A DNA stretch of 64,000 nucleotides, taken from contig JAKSBJ010000097.1 of NCBI GenBank assembly GCA_022361195.1, positions 1 through 64,000 of the forward strand, in the 5' to 3' direction. This stretch comes from Flavobacteriales bacterium (GTDB lineage Bacteria > Bacteroidota > Bacteroidia > Flavobacteriales_D > Crocinitomicaceae). Made by a program: the position numbers and the translations under genes. The stretch's first letter is position 1; each line of letters begins with the position of its first letter. This document shows positions 18,507 to 28,960 of this stretch, in pieces. Below the pieces are notes generated by a model. The model did not search any database. It worked only from the letters and a program-made list of their open reading frames with translations, and was not told the DNA's origin.

Positions 18507-19901
18507 TTATGAATAGGCTTTAGTTATAGGTTCAACACAAGTATCAATATCACCCGCCCCAACGGTCACAATCACCTCTTTCCCAGACAATTTTAAATCC
18601 GCCACAATTTGCTCTTTGGAGCTCATTTGTTTATTTGCAATGGTCACTTTATCCAATAATACATCACTGGTAATTCCATCAATTGGTAATTCTCTAGCCG
18701 GATAAATGTCTAACAAAAAAAGTTCATCAGACATGGAAAGTGATTCGGCAAATCCATCCATAAAATCACGTGTTCGTGAGAACAAATGTGGTTGAAATAC
18801 AGTTGTAATTTTCTTATTAGGATAGAGTTTCCGAACCGAGCTGAGGAAAGATGTTATTTCAGTAGGATGATGAGCATAATCGTCGATATAAACCAGTTCT
18901 TCATTCCTGATTTTAAAGTCGAAACGTCTTTTAACACCCAAATAAGACTGGAACGTTTCTCTTATCAGCTCTTCACCCAGTCCTAAAGTTGTACACAGAG
19001 CAAAAACGGCCAAAGCATTTTCTGCATTGTGAATTCCTGGCAAGCCAAATTCAACATCCTGCCAGTGTTGATCACCCTTCTTTACATCAAAATAGAACTT
19101 GCCTTGATCATAACGGATATTGGATCCAACCCAATCAGCAGATTCATCATCAAATCCGTAAGTAATAACTTCTCTCCCTAAATTAAACCCCGAAACATCT
19201 AAAGATGAGTTAACAATCAGTTTACCATCTGAATCGGCCAGTCTCATAAAGTCACGAAAGGAGTCTTTCAAGTGATCTCCACTTCCGTAAATGTCCAAGT
19301 GATCGGCATCCATGGAGGTGACAATTGCATGATTTGGGCTTAATTGTAAAAAGGAGCGATCAAACTCATCGGCTTCCACCACTACTCTTGAAGAATTGGA
19401 GTTGATGATACAATTTGAATTGTAATTGGATGAAATTCCTCCTATAAAAGCATTACAACCTTCATTAGAATGATTGAGCACATGCGTTAAAATAGAGGAA
19501 GTTGTTGTTTTACCATGTGTCCCTGCCACAGCAAAGGTTTCAAATTCGGCAGAGATAATTCCCAGGGCTTTTGCTCGTTTGATGACCAAAAATTCGTCAT
19601 CTCTAAAGGCATTTAATTCTTTGTGTTTAGATGGAATGGCTGGAGTGTAAACGACCAATGTATTATCGACAGATAAACCTTGAAGAGCTTTAAACCCAAG
19701 ATCTTCATAATGCACATCAATTCCTTCTTTCTCCAGTTTGCTTGTTAGCTGTGTTTGGGTTTTATCATATCCCTTCACCACTTTTCCCTGCGCATGAAAA
19801 TAACGTGCAATGGCAGACATTCCAATTCCACCAATACCTATAAAATAAACCGTATGTATATGTTCAAACTTCAGATCAGTTCTTTTTGGAATGAGCTTCA
19901 C
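18507..19901 (-). CDS. murC: UDP-N-acetylmuramate--L-alanine ligase MurC
   Basis: The protein has 464 residues, normal for the family. The Rossmann UDP-binding motif is VYFIGIGGIGMSAIARYF (residues 18-35), the ATP P-loop is GTHGKTTT (residues 127-134), and the Mur ligase centre has DEFDRSF and HHPTEI. It adds L-Ala to UDP-MurNAc in the cytoplasm, the first amino-acid step of peptidoglycan precursor synthesis. murG ends 4 bases upstream. Confidence 0.98.
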   Translation of the reverse strand: MKLIPKRTDLKFEHIHTVYFIGIGGIGMSAIARYFHAQGKVVKGYDKTQTQLTSKLEKEGIDVHYEDLGFKALQGLSVDNTLVVYTPAIPSKHKELNAFRDDEFLVIKRAKALGIISAEFETFAVAGTHGKTTTSSILTHVLNHSNEGCNAFIGGISSNYNSNCIINSNSSRVVVEADEFDRSFLQLSPNHAIVTSMDADHLDIYGSGDHLKDSFRDFMRLADSDGKLIVNSSLDVSGFNLGREVITYGFDDESADWVGSNIRYDQGKFYFDVKKGDQHWQDVEFGLPGIHNAENALAVFALCTTLGLGEELIRETFQSYLGVKRRFDFKIRNEELVYIDDYAHHPTEITSFLSSVRKLYPNKKITTVFQPHLFSRTRDFMDGFAESLSMSDELFLLDIYPARELPIDGITSDVLLDKVTIANKQMSSKEQIVADLKLSGKEVIVTVGAGDIDTCVEPITKAYS

Positions 19902-19905
19902 TCAT

Positions 19906-21006
19906 TCAGTTTGTCAATTTTTCAATTTCTTTCAATATTCGGTCGGAGGCATCTGCAATTCCGAGTTTTAAGATTTCCTCAGACAATTTTTGACGATGCT
20001 CATTATTTTCCATTACCTCTAAAATGATTGGAATTAGTTTTTCTCTCGACTCAACATCCTTCACTAAAACTGCAGCCTCTTCATTTACCAGCGCCATCGC
20101 ATTTTTAGTTTGATGATCTTCTGACACATTTGGTGAAGGAACCAAAATCGCTGGTTTCCCAACCAAACACAATTCAGAAACTGACAAGGCTCCGGCTCTC
20201 GACACAATAACATCTGCTGCGGCATAGGCCAGATCCATTTTGTAAATAAAATCGGAGAGATAAATCAAATCCGTATTCAATTGTTCCACTTCCGGTTTTA
20301 AGTTGGTCAGATAGATTTTTCCGCATTGCCAAATCAGTTGAATATCTTTTTCCAACAACTGTTGGATATCCTTTTTAAAACTTTCATTTAAGGTTCTAGC
20401 TCCCAAACTCCCACCAATAACCAGAATTGTTTTTTTATTGGGATCTAAACCAAAATGACGAAAGGCTTCCTCTCTTTTCCCTTCAATTTGCACCACTTCG
20501 GACCGAACCGGATTTCCTGTTTTCACAATCTTCTCTTGCGGAAAGAACCGCTCCAAATGGTCATAAGCCACACAAATTGTCTTAGCTCGTTTAGCCAACC
20601 ATTTATTTGTAATTCCCGGATATGAATTTTGCTCTTGAATTAAGGTTGGAATCTTTTGTTTTGATGCCACTCTTAAAGTTGCTGCACTAGCATATCCCCC
20701 AACACCAATTGCTATATCCGGCTGAAAGTTTTTGATGATTTTTTTTGCCTTCATTAAACTCGCAATCAACTTAAAAGGAACAGCAAAATTCTTTAAAGTC
20801 AACTTTCGTTGCAATCCTCTAATTGGTAATCCTACTATTTCATAACCAGCCTTTGGAACTTTTTCCATTTCCATTTTTCCTTCCGCTCCAACAAATAAAA
20901 TATCCGCATCAGGATAATTTTCCTTTACCTTATTGGCAATGGCTACTGCCGGGAAGATATGACCTCCCGTACCGCCTCCGCTAATTATTACTTTCTTCAA
21001 GGACAT
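19906..21006 (-). CDS. murG: UDP-GlcNAc--lipid I N-acetylglucosaminyltransferase MurG
   Basis: The protein has 366 residues from ATG 21006 (MSLKKVIISGGGTGGH). The open frame reaches 21078, but the extra residues lie inside the ftsW end and are not family-like. Key motifs are the GGGTGGHIFPAVAIA acceptor loop and the SRAGALSVSELCLVGKPAILVPSP donor-binding region. MurG works on the inner face of the membrane to turn lipid I into lipid II. The start overlaps ftsW by 26 bases, which implies coupled translation. Confidence 0.97.
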   Translation of the reverse strand: MSLKKVIISGGGTGGHIFPAVAIANKVKENYPDADILFVGAEGKMEMEKVPKAGYEIVGLPIRGLQRKLTLKNFAVPFKLIASLMKAKKIIKNFQPDIAIGVGGYASAATLRVASKQKIPTLIQEQNSYPGITNKWLAKRAKTICVAYDHLERFFPQEKIVKTGNPVRSEVVQIEGKREEAFRHFGLDPNKKTILVIGGSLGARTLNESFKKDIQQLLEKDIQLIWQCGKIYLTNLKPEVEQLNTDLIYLSDFIYKMDLAYAAADVIVSRAGALSVSELCLVGKPAILVPSPNVSEDHQTKNAMALVNEEAAVLVKDVESREKLIPIILEVMENNEHRQKLSEEILKLGIADASDRILKEIEKLTN

Positions 21007-22171
21007 TGGCATCTTTGTTATTTTTTTCTTCTGTCTTATTTTGCTCTCGACTAATTCCCAACACAATTCCAAAAGCAATACAAGTAAACCAAGCCGAGGT
21101 TCCTCCCATACTAAGGAGCGGCATATTTTGTCCGGTTACTGGCATCAACTTAGTACTAACCATCATATTTACCATGGCTTGCGACATGACCATAACTCCA
21201 ATTCCGATGGCCATGTATGTGGCAAAATTGTCTTTGGCTGACAAGCCCGTCTTTATAAATCGGAAAAACAACCACATGTAAAGCATGATGATGATAATTG
21301 CCATTGGGAGTCCACCTTCCTCTACCAAAGCCGCAAAATAAAAATCAGCATATGCTTCCGGAATGTAATGTTTCAAGACCCCATTCCCTGGTCCGGCAGG
21401 AGCATTATTAAAGGTAATTGCTCCTTGTTTTACCGCTGTGAGTGCATTATTGATTTGAATTTCTTCTTTAGGATCAACATCATCACTAAACATTCGGACA
21501 ATTCTCAACCGCCAGGTTTCTGCTCTTGGTAAAACATCGGGAGCCACTCCCGCAATCATCAATAAAAGCACAAAACCAAGAGCTGCTCCACCTATTGAAA
21601 GTGCTATCCACTTCCATGGAAAGTTTGCCAGCACCAGCATCACAAATGCGATTCCACCTACTAAAAGCGCTGTACTCAGGTTAGAAGGTAAAATCAAGAA
21701 CATTACCAGCGCGATAGGCAAAATAATGTAGCGGGCCACCACTTTTAGGTTATTGAATTCTGCTTTTCGTTTCACCAACTGACGGCTCAAATAAATAATC
21801 AGTGCCAGCTTCGCAAAATCGGAGGTTTGAAAGGAGAATGGGACAAAAGGTATCTTCAACCATCTATCCGCCCCATTTACGCTTTCTCCAATTAGCATTG
21901 TTAAAACCAGTAAAATAATGGAAACGATGAGCAGAATTTTTGACATCCTGGAAAAAATCCGGACTGGAATAAAATGTACCGCAAACATTAATCCAAAGCC
22001 CAACACCAGTAGGAAAGTATGCTTAAAAAACAGATAGGAATAGCTCAATCCCTTTACTTTAACCAGTATAGGAATGAAACTAAAAACAGAAACAATGGAA
22101 ATTAAGCCCAACAAAATTGCGAGCACCCAGATATTTCTGTCTCCTCCGACGTATTTAAAAAACTCCTTCAA
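20981..22171 (-). CDS. ftsW: SEDS peptidoglycan polymerase FtsW
   Basis: The protein has 396 residues with about ten membrane segments, as in SEDS glycosyltransferases. The diagnostic region reads PEAYADFYFAALVEEGG, and GQNMPLLSMGGTSAW matches the late conserved loop. FtsW makes septal glycan strands together with its class B PBP, encoded in the same cluster. The C-terminus is a short Lys/Glu/Asn-rich tail. Its position between murD and murG is standard. Confidence 0.95.
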   Translation of the reverse strand: MKEFFKYVGGDRNIWVLAILLGLISIVSVFSFIPILVKVKGLSYSYLFFKHTFLLVLGFGLMFAVHFIPVRIFSRMSKILLIVSIILLVLTMLIGESVNGADRWLKIPFVPFSFQTSDFAKLALIIYLSRQLVKRKAEFNNLKVVARYIILPIALVMFLILPSNLSTALLVGGIAFVMLVLANFPWKWIALSIGGAALGFVLLLMIAGVAPDVLPRAETWRLRIVRMFSDDVDPKEEIQINNALTAVKQGAITFNNAPAGPGNGVLKHYIPEAYADFYFAALVEEGGLPMAIIIIMLYMWLFFRFIKTGLSAKDNFATYMAIGIGVMVMSQAMVNMMVSTKLMPVTGQNMPLLSMGGTSAWFTCIAFGIVLGISREQNKTEEKNNKDANVLEESNN

Positions 22172-22216
22172 AAGGTGAACCTTTTACAGAATGAACAAAA
22201 AGTGACCAAAAAGCTT

Positions 22217-23590
22217 TTATAAAGCTCTTACGGCAGACTTAAATTGTGTTCCTCTGTCTTCGTAGCTTTCAAACAAATCAAAACTTGCACAAGCAGGAGA
22301 AAGTAATACCGTTTCTTCTTTCTTTGCCAAACGGTATGAAAGCGCAACAGCCTCTAATGCTGATTGAGCTTCAGCAATAACATCAACATGTCCGCTAAAA
22401 GCATCAATGATTTTTTTGTTGTCTTTTCCAAGACAGACGATGGCTTTTACTTTGTCTTTCACCAATGGAATTAAAGAATCGTAATCATTTCCTTTGTCCA
22501 CCCCACCTAAAATCCAGATAGTAGGTTTACTCATACTTTCTAATGCATACCAGGTAGAGTTAACATTTGTAGCCTTTGAGTCATTGACGAACTCAATTCC
22601 GTTAACCTTAGCTACAAATTCCAAACGGTGTTCAACATTTTTAAAATCCGAAAGACTTTCTCGGATCGTTTCCTTTCTTATTTCTAAGATTTTTGACGTA
22701 ATTCCTGACGCCAATGAATTTTGGGCATTGTGTTTACCCTTGAGCGATAAATCGTGAATCGACATAGTAAATTCTGGTTTTAAACCCTCCTCGGCATTTG
22801 CTTTAAAGGGCACGTTTATATTGATATGGTTGTTGTTTACATAGCCTGCCATCCCCTCGGTTTGTTCAATAGAGAATGGAGCCAATTTGGCTTTGATGTC
22901 CCTCTTCTTCAGTTCCTCCACGATAATTGGATCATCGGCATTATAGATGAACCAATCCTTTTCTGTCATGTTTTGAACAATGCGGAATTTGGAGTCCACA
23001 TAGTTCTGCATTTCATAATTGTAGCGATCCAAATGATCCGGCGTAATGTTCATTAGAATCGCGATATCTGCTTTGAAATCATACATTCCGTCCAACTGGA
23101 ATGAGCTCAGTTCACAGACATAGATCTCCGCTTTATCTTCAATGACCTGACGTGCCAATGATTCACCAATGTTCCCAGCCAACTCTGCTTTTAGCTCCCC
23201 TTTTTTGAGAATGTGATGAATCCACATGGTAGTGGTTGTTTTACCATTTGACCCTGTAATACAGATCATTTTTTTGTTGGTGTAATAACCAGCAAATTCA
23301 ATCTCTGATATAACTGGAATACCTTTGGCCAACGCACTTTGGATCAGTGCTACTTTTTCCGGGATTCCCGGACTTTTTATAATTAAATCAGCAGCAAGAA
23401 TTCGTTCTTCATCATGACTTCCCTCTTCAAATTCAATTTGATTCTCCTCCAACTCCTGCTTATAAGAACTCTTGATGCTTCCTTTATCTGAAACAAAACA
23501 AGGAATTCCCTTAGCCTTTGCCAATAAGGCAGCACCAACACCGCTTTCTCCGGCTCCTAGTATGGCTATATTTTTAAATTCCTTTTTCAT
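22217..23590 (-). CDS. murD: UDP-N-acetylmuramoylalanine--D-glutamate ligase MurD
   Basis: The protein has 457 residues. It has the N-terminal UDP-binding motif AILGAGESGVGAALLAK, the ATP P-loop ITGSNGKTTTTMWIH, the middle motif NITPDHLDRY, and C-terminal VNDSKATN and LLSPACASFDLFESYEDRG, which is diagnostic for MurD. It adds D-Glu to UDP-MurNAc-L-Ala. The frame ends 45 bases before ftsW. A 134-base gap with repeat-like hairpins separates it from mraY upstream. Confidence 0.97.
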   Translation of the reverse strand: MKKEFKNIAILGAGESGVGAALLAKAKGIPCFVSDKGSIKSSYKQELEENQIEFEEGSHDEERILAADLIIKSPGIPEKVALIQSALAKGIPVISEIEFAGYYTNKKMICITGSNGKTTTTMWIHHILKKGELKAELAGNIGESLARQVIEDKAEIYVCELSSFQLDGMYDFKADIAILMNITPDHLDRYNYEMQNYVDSKFRIVQNMTEKDWFIYNADDPIIVEELKKRDIKAKLAPFSIEQTEGMAGYVNNNHININVPFKANAEEGLKPEFTMSIHDLSLKGKHNAQNSLASGITSKILEIRKETIRESLSDFKNVEHRLEFVAKVNGIEFVNDSKATNVNSTWYALESMSKPTIWILGGVDKGNDYDSLIPLVKDKVKAIVCLGKDNKKIIDAFSGHVDVIAEAQSALEAVALSYRLAKKEETVLLSPACASFDLFESYEDRGTQFKSAVRAL

Positions 23591-23628
23591 TTTTGTTTCT
23601 CAACTTTCTTCTTTTCTGTACAGTCTTC

Positions 23629-23714
23629 GATCTGATAGTTATCGGATCTGCTCAGACTGACATAACTCCCTCTCATTATTTCAACACTGTTACCCTCAGT
23701 GGAGTCGAAGGGTA
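23629..23714. repeat. two hairpin-forming palindromes between mraY and murD
   Basis: The gap 23591-23724 contains GATCTGATAG/TTATCGGATC (23629-23648), an inverted repeat with two G-T wobbles. It also contains TACCCT...AGGGTA (23691-23714) around CAGTGGAGTCGA. The first shares the core CTGATAGYTATCGG with an element inside the SAM riboswitch at 50545-50558. They look like dispersed REP-type elements rather than a terminator, since no T-run follows and essential downstream genes need read-through. Confidence 0.5.
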
Positions 23715-23724
23715 GCGGTTATTT

Positions 23725-24963
23725 TTATCTCAGTTTTAGCGTTACAATGGTGATAACTGCCAAAAGCACTCCCACAATCCAAAAGCGGGAGACAATTTTA
23801 GCCTCATGCATTCCTAGTTTTTGATAATGGTGATGTAATGGAGCCATCTTAAAAATTCGGCGTCCTTCTCCGTATTTTCGTTTGGTGTATTTGAACCACC
23901 CCACCTGCATTAAAACCGAGAGATTTTCAATAAGGAATACTCCGCACAAAACAGGGATTAATAGTTCTTTTCGGATGACAATGGCGAAAGTGGCAATGAT
24001 TCCACCAATAGCTAAACTCCCCGTATCTCCCATAAAGACCTTAGCCGGATAGGAGTTATGCCACAAAAACCCAATACAAGCCCCCATAAAGGCGGAGATG
24101 AAAATCACCAGTTCACCCGAATACGGGATGTACATCACATTGAGATAGTCAGCAAATTCAGCATGCCCAGATACGTAAGCGAAAATGGACAAGGCAATTC
24201 CGATAATCGCCGAGGTTCCGGTTGCCAATCCATCCAATCCATCCGTCATATTAGCACCATTGGAAACTGCAATGATGATGAACACGACAATTGGGATGAA
24301 CAATAACCATCCGTAACTTTTGTCAATATCTCCTAAAAGACGGTTATAGTTAAACTCATTTCCTTTTACAAACGGGATGGTGGTGGTCATATCTTTCACC
24401 TCTACCCACTTAGTGTCCGGATCGGTAGTTTGATGCATATCATCTACATCAATTGCATTAGCAATTTGGGCATCCTTTGCAATTTCCTCATGCACTTTCA
24501 CATCAGGATGGAAATACAAAACAGCTCCGACAAAAATTCCGACAAAAATTTGTCCTACAATCTTAAATCGACCTGCTAAACCTTCTTTATTCTTCTTAAA
24601 AACCTTGATGTAATCATCGATAAAACCAATAGCTCCCAGCATCACTGTTGCCACCAACATGATGATGATGTAAATGTTGTTGAGTTGAGCGAAAAGTAAA
24701 GTTGGAATAAGGACTGAAGCAAGGATTATTAGCCCACCCATTGTAGGAGTTCCTTCCTTTTCCTTTTGACCTTCCAAACCTAAATCTCTCACCGTTTCTC
24801 CCACTTGCTGGCGACGCAAAATGTTGATGAGTCGCTTTCCAAACACCATTGAAATTAGAAGCGAAGTAATAATTGCCATCGCCGCTCTAAAGGAGATGTA
24901 ATCGAACAGTCCAGCCCCTGGAAAGTCAAATTCTTTTAGATAGGTAAACAGATAATACAACAT
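23725..24963 (-). CDS. mraY: phospho-N-acetylmuramoyl-pentapeptide-transferase MraY
   Basis: The protein has 412 residues with about ten membrane segments. Family motifs are present: [27 protein letters not shown] (catalytic Asp pair), [27 protein letters not shown] and the [13 protein letters not shown] loop. It makes lipid I on the inner membrane. It is longer than the E. coli enzyme (360) owing to an insertion after [15 protein letters not shown], about residues 150-205, as in other Bacteroidota. It shares one base with the murE stop. Confidence 0.97.
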   Translation of the reverse strand: MLYYLFTYLKEFDFPGAGLFDYISFRAAMAIITSLLISMVFGKRLINILRRQQVGETVRDLGLEGQKEKEGTPTMGGLIILASVLIPTLLFAQLNNIYIIIMLVATVMLGAIGFIDDYIKVFKKNKEGLAGRFKIVGQIFVGIFVGAVLYFHPDVKVHEEIAKDAQIANAIDVDDMHQTTDPDTKWVEVKDMTTTIPFVKGNEFNYNRLLGDIDKSYGWLLFIPIVVFIIIAVSNGANMTDGLDGLATGTSAIIGIALSIFAYVSGHAEFADYLNVMYIPYSGELVIFISAFMGACIGFLWHNSYPAKVFMGDTGSLAIGGIIATFAIVIRKELLIPVLCGVFLIENLSVLMQVGWFKYTKRKYGEGRRIFKMAPLHHHYQKLGMHEAKIVSRFWIVGVLLAVITIVTLKLR

Positions 24964-26426
24964 TATTTATTGAGGTTTTTAAGGGTTTTCTTTACAGTTT
25001 CAAAATCATCAAAAGGGAATCGCTCACCCATGATTTCCTGGTACTTCTCATGACCTTTACCGGCAACTAGCAGAATATCTCCCGGTTGAGCCAAGGAACA
25101 AGCAACTTTTATTGCTTCCTCTCTATTGGTAATAGCCATTGCTCTTCCTGATTTCTCAGCCGGAATTCCAGCTTTCATTTCATCAATAATCGTATCAGGA
25201 TTTTCGGAACGAGGATTGTCAGAGGTCAGAATAACTTTATCACTAAATTCTGCCGAAATCCCAGCCATAACTGGTCGTTTTGCTTTATCTCTATCTCCAC
25301 CGCAACCAACAACCGTAATCAGCTGTTCGTTTCTCGTACGCACCGATTGAATGGTTGACAGTACATTCTTTAACGCATCAGGAGTATGTGCATAATCAAT
25401 GATGGCAATCACTTTAGTATCTGAGGTCAAATACTCAAATCGCCCTTCAACAGACTTTAACTTTGAAATTCCGGTTAAAATCTCCATTTCATCAAAACCT
25501 AATTCAATGGCAATAGCATAAACCAAAATGAGGTTATAGGCATTAAAATCTCCCACCAACTTGGTCCACAAATCTTGATTATTGACTTTAAGCACCAAAC
25601 CTGAGAAGGTATTCTCGAGAATCTTCACTTTATAGTCTGCCACCGTTTTAAGCGCAAACGTTTTTACAGAAGCAGCTGTATTTTGCACCATCACCCTTCC
25701 GTTTGGACTATCAGCATTTACAATTGCCACAGCCGAAGAAGAGAGATCATCAAAAAACTTCTTTTTAGCATAGATATACTCTTTAAAAGTTTTGTGATAA
25801 TCCAGATGATCATGCGAAATATTTGTGAATCCAGCAATGTTAAACTGCAAACCGGCAACTCGAGATTGATGAATAGCATGCGAGCTCACTTCCATAAAAC
25901 AGTGCGTACAACCCTCATCAACCATTTCCCTCAACAATTGATTTAAGGCTACTGGATTTGGAGTAGTATGCGTAGCTGGAATTTCACGATCTCCAATTTT
26001 ATTTACCACAGTAGACAAAAGCCCTACTTTGTACCCCATGTCCATCAATAAACTATGCAGCAGCGTAGTAGTCGTGGTTTTACCATTGGTTCCTGTAATC
26101 CCCACTAAACTCAATTCTGCGGATGGATTTCCGTAAAAATTCGCAGCAATTAAGGCTAATGCCTCTGCCGAATTTCGCACCTGAATAAAAGTGATATTCT
26201 CCGCCATTTCATTTGGCAAATTTTCGCAAACAATGCAAGTTGCCCCACTAGCAATTGCCTGAGAGATGTAATTATGTCCATCTACCTGCTCACCTTTAAC
26301 AGCAACAAATACAGCATCCTGCTGAACCTGTCTTGAGTCAAATTCAACCGATTTAATTTCGACATCCAATTCCCCATGGACAGAGATCAGGGCGACTTTA
26401 TATAATATGTTTTGTAAACTATCCAT
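24963..26426 (-). CDS. murE: UDP-MurNAc-tripeptide synthetase MurE, meso-DAP type
   Basis: The protein has 487 residues. The P-loop is [17 protein letters not shown], followed by [10 protein letters not shown] and the [12 protein letters not shown] motif. DNPR marks enzymes that add meso-diaminopimelate, whereas lysine-adding enzymes differ here, so this organism should have DAP-type peptidoglycan. [17 protein letters not shown] is the usual C-terminal signature. Stop and start codons with ftsI and mraY overlap by one base on both sides. Confidence 0.97.
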   Translation of the reverse strand: MDSLQNILYKVALISVHGELDVEIKSVEFDSRQVQQDAVFVAVKGEQVDGHNYISQAIASGATCIVCENLPNEMAENITFIQVRNSAEALALIAANFYGNPSAELSLVGITGTNGKTTTTTLLHSLLMDMGYKVGLLSTVVNKIGDREIPATHTTPNPVALNQLLREMVDEGCTHCFMEVSSHAIHQSRVAGLQFNIAGFTNISHDHLDYHKTFKEYIYAKKKFFDDLSSSAVAIVNADSPNGRVMVQNTAASVKTFALKTVADYKVKILENTFSGLVLKVNNQDLWTKLVGDFNAYNLILVYAIAIELGFDEMEILTGISKLKSVEGRFEYLTSDTKVIAIIDYAHTPDALKNVLSTIQSVRTRNEQLITVVGCGGDRDKAKRPVMAGISAEFSDKVILTSDNPRSENPDTIIDEMKAGIPAEKSGRAMAITNREEAIKVACSLAQPGDILLVAGKGHEKYQEIMGERFPFDDFETVKKTLKNLNK

Positions 26427-28516
26427 TAGTTTAAAACCAGCTTAATTATTGTTCCATCTACTATCTCTCTTCCTGCTTCCTGAGATTGAGACACTACTCT
26501 TCCACTCCCAGTCACATTTACTTTCATACCTTTATTCTCTAACAAAAAGACCGCATCGTTCAACGTCATCCCTATCACATTAGGCACTTCATTATCTTTA
26601 ACCATTCGGGACTGAACCTTTACTTCATCTCCTGCCCGAACAGCCACCACATATTCCGACTGTGTATTCTCATTTTTATACTTCACTCCTATTCGATTCA
26701 TGGCCACCTCTGTTTCTTTATGCCGACCATATTTGACTTTTGGCACTGAAACCAAATCATTGGCTTGTCCATTAATTGGTGGATGATATTCCATAGATGA
26801 AGAATGAACCTTGTCCGCAATGGCAGTAAATACAGTTCCGGACACATCTGCTCCATAGATTTGCTGAGTAGGTCCCGCAATGACCACAGATAGTGAATAA
26901 CGCGGCTGTTTTGCTGGGAAATAGCCAATAAATGAAGCCTGATAATCATCCCCATAACCGCGATTTGACTGAACGATTTTAGCCGTCCCCGTTTTTCCGG
27001 CAATTTTAAAGTTGGATGACTGAAGCTTTTTCCCTGTTCCGTTTTCTACCACCCCTTCCAGACAGATTTTTAATTTCTCTAAAGTTTCCTGCGAACAGAT
27101 TTTTTCTTTTAGAACATCTTTCTCGAATTGCTTAATAGTTTTTCCATCTCTTCTGATTTCTCGCACGAACTGTGGACGCACTAATTCTCCTCCATTAGCA
27201 ACAGCATTATAAAAAGCCAACATTTGTAATGGAGCTAATTCTACCTCATACCCAATTGCCATTTGGAAAATGGTAATTCCAGACCATCCTCCTTCTCCTT
27301 TGTTATGAATGACCGGCTGAGCTTCACCTGCAATATCTAACCCAAGTGTATCCCCTAAACCAAACGATTTTATTCGGTTGATATACTTTTGAGGGTCATC
27401 ATAATAATAAGCCTCATGTACAATTTGAGAAAAGACATTGGATGAAACTTCAAAAGCTCTTTGTAAGGTTATTTTACCGTACCCACTTCGTTTAGAATCA
27501 TAAGTTGTTTTGTCAAAACACTGGTACTTTCCGTAAGCTTTTACTGTATCTGTTATATCCGCTTTCCCATCCTCCAACAAAGCCATCAAAGACGCCAACT
27601 TAAAAGTTGAACCCGGATCGGATTTGGTTCCGACAGCATGGTTATAAGTTTCGTAATACCCTCCATCTTCTCCACGAGTAAGATTGGCAATGGCTTTAAC
27701 AAATCCGGTTTCCACCTCCATTAACACCACCGAACCATGAACGGCCTCTTGTTTTTCAAGCATGGCCTTTAGTTCATTTTCCGCTACATCCTGAATATTA
27801 ACATCAATAGTTGTTACAATATCAGCCCCATCAACCGGATCTTTGACAAAGTCACCACTCACAGGCTTCCAACTATTGTTCACCCATTGTTTTTCCATTA
27901 AGCCATACTCTCCAGTCAAATAATCATCAAAAGCACCTTCCAAACCTACTGGTCGTGCCCCTTCTCTTTTATATCCCAACGTTCGCTTGGCAAATAAACC
28001 ATAAGGCATTTGACGTTCCGAAGTTTTTTCCTCTATAAAACCACCCTTATATTTTCGTTCGCGTAAAATTGGAAACTCTCTTACCTCCTGTAGTACATCA
28101 TACTTGACATCATTTTTGATTTTGTAATACTGATTTCCCTTATCCCTCTCTATTTTCAATTCTGTCAACCATTGTTCTTTCGATTTCTCAGGAAACACGC
28201 GCGCCAGATTAATGGCCAATGAATCAACCTCTTTAAACAATTTATCGCTGATGATTGAAAGATCGATATGCAAATCGTATAGCGGAACTGAAGTCACCAA
28301 ATCACTTCCGTCATCCGCTAGAATGCGCCCGCGCATAGGTGTAATGGAATCCAATTTAGTCGGCATCTGCCCTGTATTCAAGGAATCAACCGGATGAATA
28401 TCCACAACATCTCCGTATTGGATATTAATGATGCGGCCAATAACCACCACCATTACAATTCCAACCAGAATGTAAAGCACATACGCCTTAATTAATATTT
28501 GCTTTTTATCTTCCAC
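26426..28516 (-). CDS. ftsI: class B penicillin-binding protein FtsI/PBP3 with PASTA domain
   Basis: The protein has 696 residues. An N-terminal membrane anchor (YVLYILVGIVMVVVIGRI) is followed by the PBP dimerisation domain and then the transpeptidase domain. The latter has the nucleophile motif STFK (GSTFKLAS), SSN (EVSSNVFSQI) and KTGT (AGKTGTAKIV). A single PASTA domain ends the protein (VPNVIGMTLNDAVFLLENKG...), common in Bacteroidota and Gram-positive PBPs and absent from E. coli FtsI. It crosslinks septal peptidoglycan in partnership with FtsW. One base separates it from the ftsL-like gene. Confidence 0.96.
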   Translation of the reverse strand: MEDKKQILIKAYVLYILVGIVMVVVIGRIINIQYGDVVDIHPVDSLNTGQMPTKLDSITPMRGRILADDGSDLVTSVPLYDLHIDLSIISDKLFKEVDSLAINLARVFPEKSKEQWLTELKIERDKGNQYYKIKNDVKYDVLQEVREFPILRERKYKGGFIEEKTSERQMPYGLFAKRTLGYKREGARPVGLEGAFDDYLTGEYGLMEKQWVNNSWKPVSGDFVKDPVDGADIVTTIDVNIQDVAENELKAMLEKQEAVHGSVVLMEVETGFVKAIANLTRGEDGGYYETYNHAVGTKSDPGSTFKLASLMALLEDGKADITDTVKAYGKYQCFDKTTYDSKRSGYGKITLQRAFEVSSNVFSQIVHEAYYYDDPQKYINRIKSFGLGDTLGLDIAGEAQPVIHNKGEGGWSGITIFQMAIGYEVELAPLQMLAFYNAVANGGELVRPQFVREIRRDGKTIKQFEKDVLKEKICSQETLEKLKICLEGVVENGTGKKLQSSNFKIAGKTGTAKIVQSNRGYGDDYQASFIGYFPAKQPRYSLSVVIAGPTQQIYGADVSGTVFTAIADKVHSSSMEYHPPINGQANDLVSVPKVKYGRHKETEVAMNRIGVKYKNENTQSEYVVAVRAGDEVKVQSRMVKDNEVPNVIGMTLNDAVFLLENKGMKVNVTGSGRVVSQSQEAGREIVDGTIIKLVLN

Positions 28517-28960
28517 TTATTCAAAGCGGTATTTTCTTACCTTAATTTTTCTAAATGAACTAATGTTCTCCTCTACACCTGTTCCGGCTAACTTTACAGC
28601 AACGGGTTTTCTTCCTCGTTTTGTGTTGTATTCACTACTCAAAGTGGAGTATTCTGAATTCAACTCTTCCAGTTCTTTTTTGAGCAAAACCTCCTCTTTC
28701 GTAATCGTCTCGGCATAGTATCCCCAACCGATCATTACCACCAGAAGGAAGCCTATAAAAAAGCTGAATGGCAGATTCGCAATAAAGTTGTCTTTCGACA
28801 AAAACTCTCCGTTCATGATCTGAATCCAGACTCTATTTCCCGCAGAACTTTTTTTGGCGCGCTTTTTCTTTTGAGTAGCAGCTTTTTTCTTCTCTTTCTG
28901 CTCCTCTTCAGCTTGTTTCTCGGCCAACTGATCTTTATCTATGAACTCGTTTCCACTCAT
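28517..28960 (-). CDS. ftsL: FtsL-like divisome protein
   Basis: The protein has 147 residues. A highly charged, Lys/Glu-rich cytoplasmic tail (about 65 residues) precedes one membrane segment (NLPFSFFIGFLLVVMIGWGYYAE) and a short periplasmic coiled coil (KEEVLLKKELEELNSEYSTLSSEY). Sequence alone would not identify it, but topology and position between rsmH and ftsI match the Bacteroidota FtsL. It overlaps the rsmH stop by 4 bases. Confidence 0.85.
   Translation of the reverse strand: MSGNEFIDKDQLAEKQAEEEQKEKKKAATQKKKRAKKSSAGNRVWIQIMNGEFLSKDNFIANLPFSFFIGFLLVVMIGWGYYAETITKEEVLLKKELEELNSEYSTLSSEYNTKRGRKPVAVKLAGTGVEENISSFRKIKVRKYRFE

Noticed and set aside
20981..21078. Longer murG start at 21078
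   Set aside because: It would extend about 98 bases into ftsW, and the added residues are not found in MurG; ATG 21006 begins directly before the conserved GGGTGGH region.
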